Source: Leptodontidium sp. MPI-SDFR-AT-0119
Taxonomy: Eukaryota > Ascomycota > Leotiomycetes > Helotiales > Leptodontidiaceae
DNA: 64,000 nucleotides
Reading direction: 5' to 3'
NCBI GenBank assembly: GCA_020726505.1
Contig: JAHLEZ010000016.1
Span: 806,001-870,000 of the forward strand
Shown piece after piece: positions 58,501 through 64,000 of this stretch. The notes beneath the pieces are model-generated. The model ran no database searches. It saw nothing but the letters and a program-made list of their open reading frames with translations, and had not been told where the DNA came from. Positions within the stretch are counted from its first letter, which is position 1, and each line of letters starts with the position of its first letter. A program made the position numbers and the translations under genes.

Positions 58501-58612
58501 GAATACTTAAGTACTTTCTTACCCTCTCCTTTTAGCTCAATTTTGTGATTATAAGAGCGGTAGGGGGGGAGAATATTACTTTTTACCTTAGAAAATACGT
58601 AAGTCTAATTAA
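55600..58612 (-). pseudogene. second chromovirus pol relic (RT to chromodomain)
   Basis: Minus-strand pol with dense TAA/TAG stops. The integrase C-terminal block is open at 56024-55842 (MRYFKILRLFKKLNILTNRL, SIKVYNVFLASKLRRD), matching the FKVL...H.VFHVSLL pattern. After it come PPINIIGDDEQ and a chromodomain reading EVEEVLTCHKKGKTFSYYVT, LKYASYKVRDFHLSHPE. The RT portion lies about 57700-58610, where [24 protein letters not shown] sequence is readable. Dead. Confidence 0.8.
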
Positions 58613-58617
58613 CGTAC

Positions 58618-58802
58618 TGTCGTGCAGGCACGGGCTAATGTTCGGTTAGCTGCGCGCTACGCTGGATATGGTTTCTGTTATGTTATACTGCTTTTAGGAG
58701 AATAACGTGTTCCCCTGATTTCCTTATATATTCTAAACAATAATTAAGTACTTTAATTCTCCTTACGTTGATTGTAAGGCTCTACTTTACTTCTATACTA
58801 CA
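58618..58802 (+). repeat. 5' LTR of copia element 4
   Basis: 185 bp starting TGTCGTGCAGGCACGGGC. That start is shared with solo LTR family A (TGTCGTACAGGCACGGGC), and the first 11 bases with copia element 2. The remainder differs, so these are related subfamilies. Confidence 0.82.
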
Positions 58803-58816
58803 GTTATAAGCCCCGT
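58803..58816 (+). promoter_or_regulatory. putative primer-binding site, half-tRNA-iMet type
   Basis: GTTATAAGCCCCGT, identical to the site after the 5' LTR of element 2. It fits a G-to-A changed complement of the initiator tRNA-Met anticodon loop. Confidence 0.6.
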
Positions 58817-59079
58817 GATAAAGCTATTAAGTTAATATTCTTCCTTTTATACTTTATAGATTTAAGTAGAGTTGTCAACGGAGGATTAGTAGGTGACAAA
58901 TAACGTTAGAGTTTCTACTTATTAATAAGTGTAGTTCACACCGCTATTTTCCCTTTAACCTCTCTAGAAAAGGGTAAATCAAGCACTTATACTCGATATT
59001 CTCTTTTCTTCTTTAATAAATCTATCGAACCCTCGAGAGAGTAACCTTCTCTTCACTATAGTAGACTTAACTTCAGTCT

Positions 59080-62000
59080 CCTCTTTTAATAATCAAACGC
59101 CGCTTAACTATAATAAGCAAACTTAGACTCTATAGTACTAAGCCTTTAAATCTTTTTATATCTTTTATAAGGTATAGACGTCGGTTAATTTAGAGCTACT
59201 AGTCGCTCCAAATATCCTCGAAAACGAGCCTTAAGTATAAACGATTAACTAAGTAAAGGCACAATAGGACAAGGAGGCTCTCGATTTCAACTTTAGGAAG
59301 CAAGCAAAGTGAGATAGAGACTAACGAGCACTTAAACTTAAGGGACCTAAACTAAGTGTAATATCTCTTGTATTATTTAACGTTACTATAGTTATTCTAA
59401 TATATATTGCCCTAATAAGAGAGTATATTATAAAACATACACAATAGTCAGAAAAAGCTCGGGCCTATAAGGCAGTATATAAGTGGATTTAAGAGACAGT
59501 TAATCCTTCGATCTATTAAAGTACTATTCGGGAGTACGAGATTAAGGAGGAATAAAGAGCGAAAGAGTAACCTAATAAAATAACGGACGAACCGAACAAC
59601 CTATGATCTTAGACTCTATAGATACTCCTTAAGGTATTAAAGAGAGATTACACCCCTTTAGAAATAAGTAATATTATTAAAGTTCAAGCTAAATATAGAA
59701 AGAAGCTTAAAATCGTCAAAATAGGACGGGTTAATCTTAAAGTATAGATTTAAGAGTAGTGATTAACTTACTAAGATACTCTATTATACGACATTCTAGA
59801 CGTTAAGGGCCCCTTAGCGATTATTAACTTTATTAAGGCAGTGTAAGAGAAGCTCGCACCTGAATAAGCTCACGAACGACTATTTAAAGTCCTTAGAGAC
59901 AATACTCTTAGAGTTACTTATAAGTACTTATTACTTTAATACGTTAACTGGCTATTGGCGCTTAACGAAGAGTCTCTTACGGCTACCGGAAGAAATAAGA
60001 CAGTTGGATTATACGCTACACTTAAAGGGAGATCAGATGCTCTAGGAGTACTACTAGTACTAAGGACTCCTTTACTAAATACCTCGATTAATACTTACTC
60101 TTACAAGGTGAGCTCTCACTAACATAAAGCGATCGAGTGTTACAGACTTCGATATTACTACGACGGCTTAACCGGGGATAAACTACGTAACCTACTGTCT
60201 ACGGAGGAAATTAAGGAAACCTAAATTAAGCTTAAAAAGGAGTTTCCTGACCTTAAACAAGTAATCGGTAAAAAAGGGTAGAGACAAGTAGTAGTAAAAG
60301 AAATTACTAAGGGAATAACCTCTAAAAATTCCTTATCTTTTCCGATAACCTTAGTAAAGGCCTTAGAGTTACTGAGGTACCTTAGTAATATCAATACTTA
60401 TATAATTAGCCCGGAGTTACTTGACAAGGCTCTTGCCACCTCTGGAATCTATGTTACTATTGATATAAATCGACACCCGCTTTTAGAGAGTACCTTACTT
60501 AATAACGGCGCTACTACTTATTTAGTTAATTTAGCTATTCTATTAAAGCCTGGGACCTTTATTAAGTTAACTAACGACGACAGTATTAAAGCCGGAACGT
60601 CGAGCCTTATAGTTAAGGGCCGAGGTACTCGTGTCTTTAAGGGTACTCTCTATGGCCCTAATAGACTAAACACTGAGGACTTAAGGCTTTTTAACGTCGC
60701 TGTCGTTAAAGGATTTAATATTAATATTATTTCAGAAGCTCGTTTGTTAAAGGTTAGACTTTAATATAATAGGTTAAACTATACGTTGTGCGTGGGATTA
60801 GCTGAGAAGAGTATTATGTTAAAGTAATTAGAGCGATAGTTTAACTTAGCTTTCTTTAAATATAAGCCTTTTAACTACTCTTTAGCTTCCGTAATTGCTT
60901 GTAACTCTTTGACTCGCTTAACTTATACCTTTTTAATATTCCTTACGCTTTAAAGGAGTATTTGATAAGGCTTTTAATTAAGTCGACGATATTTAAGACC
61001 GCGGCTAGACGACGCTAGGTTATGGCACTTATAAGCAAGGCACTTAAGGAAGGAAGCGTTAAAGAATTTAGTTAAAAATACGCGTAACGTCGAGATCTTG
61101 GGCACTACTTAAATTAAGTGTAAAGAGTGCTCTTTGATTGTCGCGTAGTAAGTCGTTAGTCGAAGACCTTTAGAGAGAACAGCTACCCGGCCTTTTTATC
61201 GCATTTCTTGAGACTTATTTGACTTCTTTATTAGATTTAATAGGAATAGCTGGCTTTTATTAGTTAAAGACTAATATAATGGGAAATTCTATAAATAGCT
61301 CTTGAAAAATAAAGGGTTAATCGCCGTCTTAGGAGTTCTTAAACTATTTAAGGCGTGGACGAGACGTTAATTTAGACTCTCGATTTGTAAAATACGCTAA
61401 GATAATAATACCTCGGTTATAGGAATTAATGGATTAACCGAGTACGAAAAGTAGTGTACGGAGAATAGTATTAATATTGAGGGTACCCCTTTGTATATAT
61501 ACTAACTTAATAAGGGAGCTGAGCGCGTAGGCAAAGAAATTATTGAAAAGTTAATTAAGATACGCCTTTTAGTAAACTTACCGGAAGAACTTTGGACAGA
61601 AGTAATTATAGCGGTAATTACTCTTTATAACATAAGTCCGGCTACTCGGAAAGGCTTTAAGAGTTTAAATAAGATCTTCTACGCCTAGTTTAGGCAATAT
61701 TTTCAGTACTACGACCCTAAGCTTATTTAGAAGCTCACTACTAATATACGACTTAACTAGAGTAATATATGGGCGTACGGCTATAGAGCCTACCTTATAA
61801 TTAAGGACTGAGAGGCTCTTTAATAAAAGAGAGTATTTAAAGTTAACTTAAGAGCGCACCTTAGATACCTGGTAGGATACGTCTCGTCTAATATATATAA
61901 GGTCTGGGTACCTTAATTATAGCGTGTAATAGTGACTCGGAACGTTGCTTTTAATAAATCCCTCTTTTATTTGGGCTCTCTAAACGTAGAGAGAGCGGTC

Positions 62001-64000
62001 GGCCAGCCGCGCTTAATATTGAGAGATTTTACTGAAATACTAGAAGAAGAGGAGGGACCCTAAGACGCTAGAACTAATATAATTAATCAATTAAGCGCAC
62101 TTAACATATTAGAATCAATAACAAGCACTACCTTAGAAAGGGAACAATTAAGTTAAGTAATAAGTTCTATAGAAACTACTGAGTTTGTAACCTCGGGGGT
62201 GCTATAGCCTTCAATTAAGCTTTTAATTACGGGGGTAGAGTAATTAATATTACCCCTAGAAAAGTTAGGATTAATAAAACTCGTTAGTAAAAACTCGGGG
62301 GTAAAATAATTAAGAAAGAGTACTAGACTTCTTACTTACGAGCACCCTAATTAAGTCTTAAAACGAGTCGACAAATCAAGACAGTTAGTATCTTAGAGTA
62401 TAATTAAGAGAGATATCTTACGTGGCGTATTAAACTTTAAGAGAGATATAAGAGCTAAGCGCTAATTAATACTACAAGTTATTATATACTCTCAAGGGCC
62501 ATACAACTAAGAGCGCGGTCTTAAGTATTAGGGAGTACTTACTTAAGGTGCCGGCCCTAAGTAATTAAAAGCTTTGCCTCAAGTAATAAAGTATAAGGAG
62601 TATCTTAATTTGTTAGACTTAAGGGAAGAATTAAGTATAAAGTAACACTTATTACTTCTAGCCCTAATTAATAATAACTTACTTAAACCTCTATAGAGAA
62701 AGAGGGTAGAAGATCGAGTAACTAGCGACGGTCAAAAGACTTAAGTTAGTAGTAAGATTACGAAACCGAATCGAAGCGTTTATATAGCAACTATTAGAGA
62801 GTTAATTACAGAATCGTTAAACCCGTCGAGTAACCGTGAGTATTTAGAGGATTTTCTAGGGACCTTTTGGCCTAGTTAAGAGCTAGTATAAAGAGACGGA
62901 AAAGACTTGAGCGTAGTCTACGCTATTATCTTAGTGTCTGTTCTTAAAAATGTCGAAATTTAATAACTAGTTAATCTCCTACGAATATACTAATCTTAAT
63001 TACTAAAGGACCTATTAAATTAGAGAGACCTCAAGGATCACCTTTTAAGAGAGCACTTCCGAGCCGACATAATCAAGGAAATCACTAACTTAGAGTCGCG
63101 TAATTACTAAAGAGTCGTTAAATAAAGCTTCGCCACCGAACAACTAATACTATTAAAATAAGTATTTCACGCTAAAGTCAATTCGTTAGGGTATTTAATT
63201 AAGTGTTACTCGCGAGTTATTATTAAGGGAGACTTATAACTCGAAACGTTAATCCTCTTAATATATGCGGCCACTTTAGTTGCTCGTTCTTTTAGGACCG
63301 CCATAGTAATAGTAACTTAATTTAATTTAGAGATAATTTAATTTAATATTATTAACGCCTTTATTAACGCTAAACGAAGCGAATCGAGTGCTCGCGTACG
63401 CTGTTACTTACTAGACGGATTTAAATAAGACGGCATAGTAATAGAGGTTGATTGTGTACTTTATAGACTTAAAGACTCGCCAGCACTATAGTACGGAGAC
63501 TTTACTAGAACTTTATTAAAGTTAGGGTTAATCCCTTATAAGGAGGAGCCTTATATCTTTATAAACGAGTAACGTTCGGTCTTTATTATCTTTTATATTA
63601 ATAATATTCAAGTATTATACCACGCTTTAGCCCTTAGAAACGCTCAACTTATTATTAACGGCTTAAATACGACATACGAGCTTACTAAAGGAGAACTAAT
63701 AAAGTGGTTTTTAAGTGTCCGCGTTATTAAAGATCGTTAAGTAAAGACTATTTCTTTAGTACACGACACTTATATTTAAAAGGTTACTCTGCGATTTAAC
63801 TTAATAAATAGAAATTGCCTAAGTACTTTACTACCTTAAGTTGAGTTATTAAAGAATTAAGGGTAAGTAACCCCAGCTTAAATCAAGGAGTATTAAGAGA
63901 AGGTTAGCTCAGTGCTCTACACGGCAATTATATTACGCGCAGACGTTACGTTTATAGCTTCAAGACTTTCTCACTTCTTGACTAACCCCTCTTTAAAGCA
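59080..64000 (+). pseudogene. copia element 4 gag-pol relic
   Basis: Plus-strand polyprotein broken by many TAA/TAG codons. Recognisable: protease block near 60490-60540; integrase near 61130-61800 (KCKECSLIVA and VTRNVAFN-like pieces); RT from about 63150 with YSRVIIKGDL near 63205-63240, then TLVARSFRTAIVIVT and an active-site block YINNIQVLYH near 63595, where DD has become NN. The C-terminal RNase H is outside the window. Confidence 0.78.

Larger units (their letters stand above)
55254..58617 (-). mobile_element. second chromovirus (minus strand), 3' part
   Basis: The 3' LTR is at 55254-55502, next to a purine tract (AAAGGGGAGGGTAG on the sense strand). Reading right to left: RT from the insertion point at 58617, then RNase H, integrase, and a chromodomain near 55820-55690. 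The element is interrupted at 58618 by copia element 4, and its 5' part lies outside the window. The LTR ends TGTGACG...CGTCACA also bound the solo LTR at 28075-28228. Confidence 0.87.
58618..64000 (+). mobile_element. Ty1/copia element 4, partial (runs off window)
   Basis: The 5' LTR is 58618-58802 (TGTCGTGCAGG...CTACA), inserted in the second chromovirus after CGTAC (58613-58617). The same PBS motif as in element 2 follows. Gag-like sequence extends from about 59080. Protease-like NNGATTYLVN is near 60500-60530, integrase about 61020-61810, and RT from about 63150 to the window end. The 3' LTR lies outside. Heavily RIPed. Confidence 0.88.

Overview
The window looks like a chromosome segment of a filamentous ascomycete (Pezizomycotina; I cannot place the genus). 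It has short GT-AG introns of 46-65 nt with CTAAT or TACTAA-type branch sites, fungal-type chromodomain Ty3/gypsy and Ty1/copia retrotransposons, Tc1/mariner and hAT DNA transposons, a FunK1-type kinase, and a NACHT-ankyrin relic. Composition is bimodal. Long AT-rich tracts have coding frames riddled with TAA/TAG stops where CAA, CAG or TGG is expected, the signature of repeat-induced point mutation (RIP). These alternate with near-normal-GC islands holding ordinary genes.

Layout. 1-20.5 kb: a dead chromovirus (164-20489) acting as host for nested insertions. These are two solo LTRs of one family, one solo LTR of another, and a 13-kb copia element (4530-17539) that itself contains a young copia element on the opposite strand (8379-13909). 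Most insertions have exact 5-bp target duplications. 20.5-25.6 kb: RIPed DNA, then a small four-helix membrane-protein gene with one frameshift (23893-24816). 25.66-29.71 kb: a 4.05-kb Tc1/mariner-type transposon with 71-bp inverted repeats. It carries a dead transposase (-) and a second, about 680-codon dead frame (+) into which two solo LTRs have inserted. 29.7-39.2 kb: the main gene island. It has a two-exon gene (30590-31715, -), a divergent dead gene (32039-33771, +), an intact three-exon membrane protein (33959-34743, -), and a degenerate relic of an insecticidal-toxin-complex TcA subunit (35732-39230, -), apparently of bacterial origin.

39.2-49.5 kb: a FunK1 protein kinase gene (-) split by two DNA transposons, a 4.58-kb element with a large spliced DDE transposase and a 1.30-kb Tc1 element. 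Both sit at exact TA sites, and removing them restores the kinase frame. 49.9-54.0 kb: a zinc-binding-protein pseudogene killed by five in-frame stops, then fragments of a hAT transposase and of a NACHT-ankyrin (NLR-like) gene. 54.5-64 kb: a RIPed membrane-protein relic, a minus-strand chromovirus with its 3' LTR at 55254-55502, and a plus-strand copia element (from 58618) inserted in that chromovirus and running off the window.

Taken together this is a transposon graveyard around a small gene island. Almost every single-copy gene in or beside it is broken, by insertion, frameshift or RIP-like nonsense mutation. Only the genes at 30590-31715 and 33959-34743 look intact.
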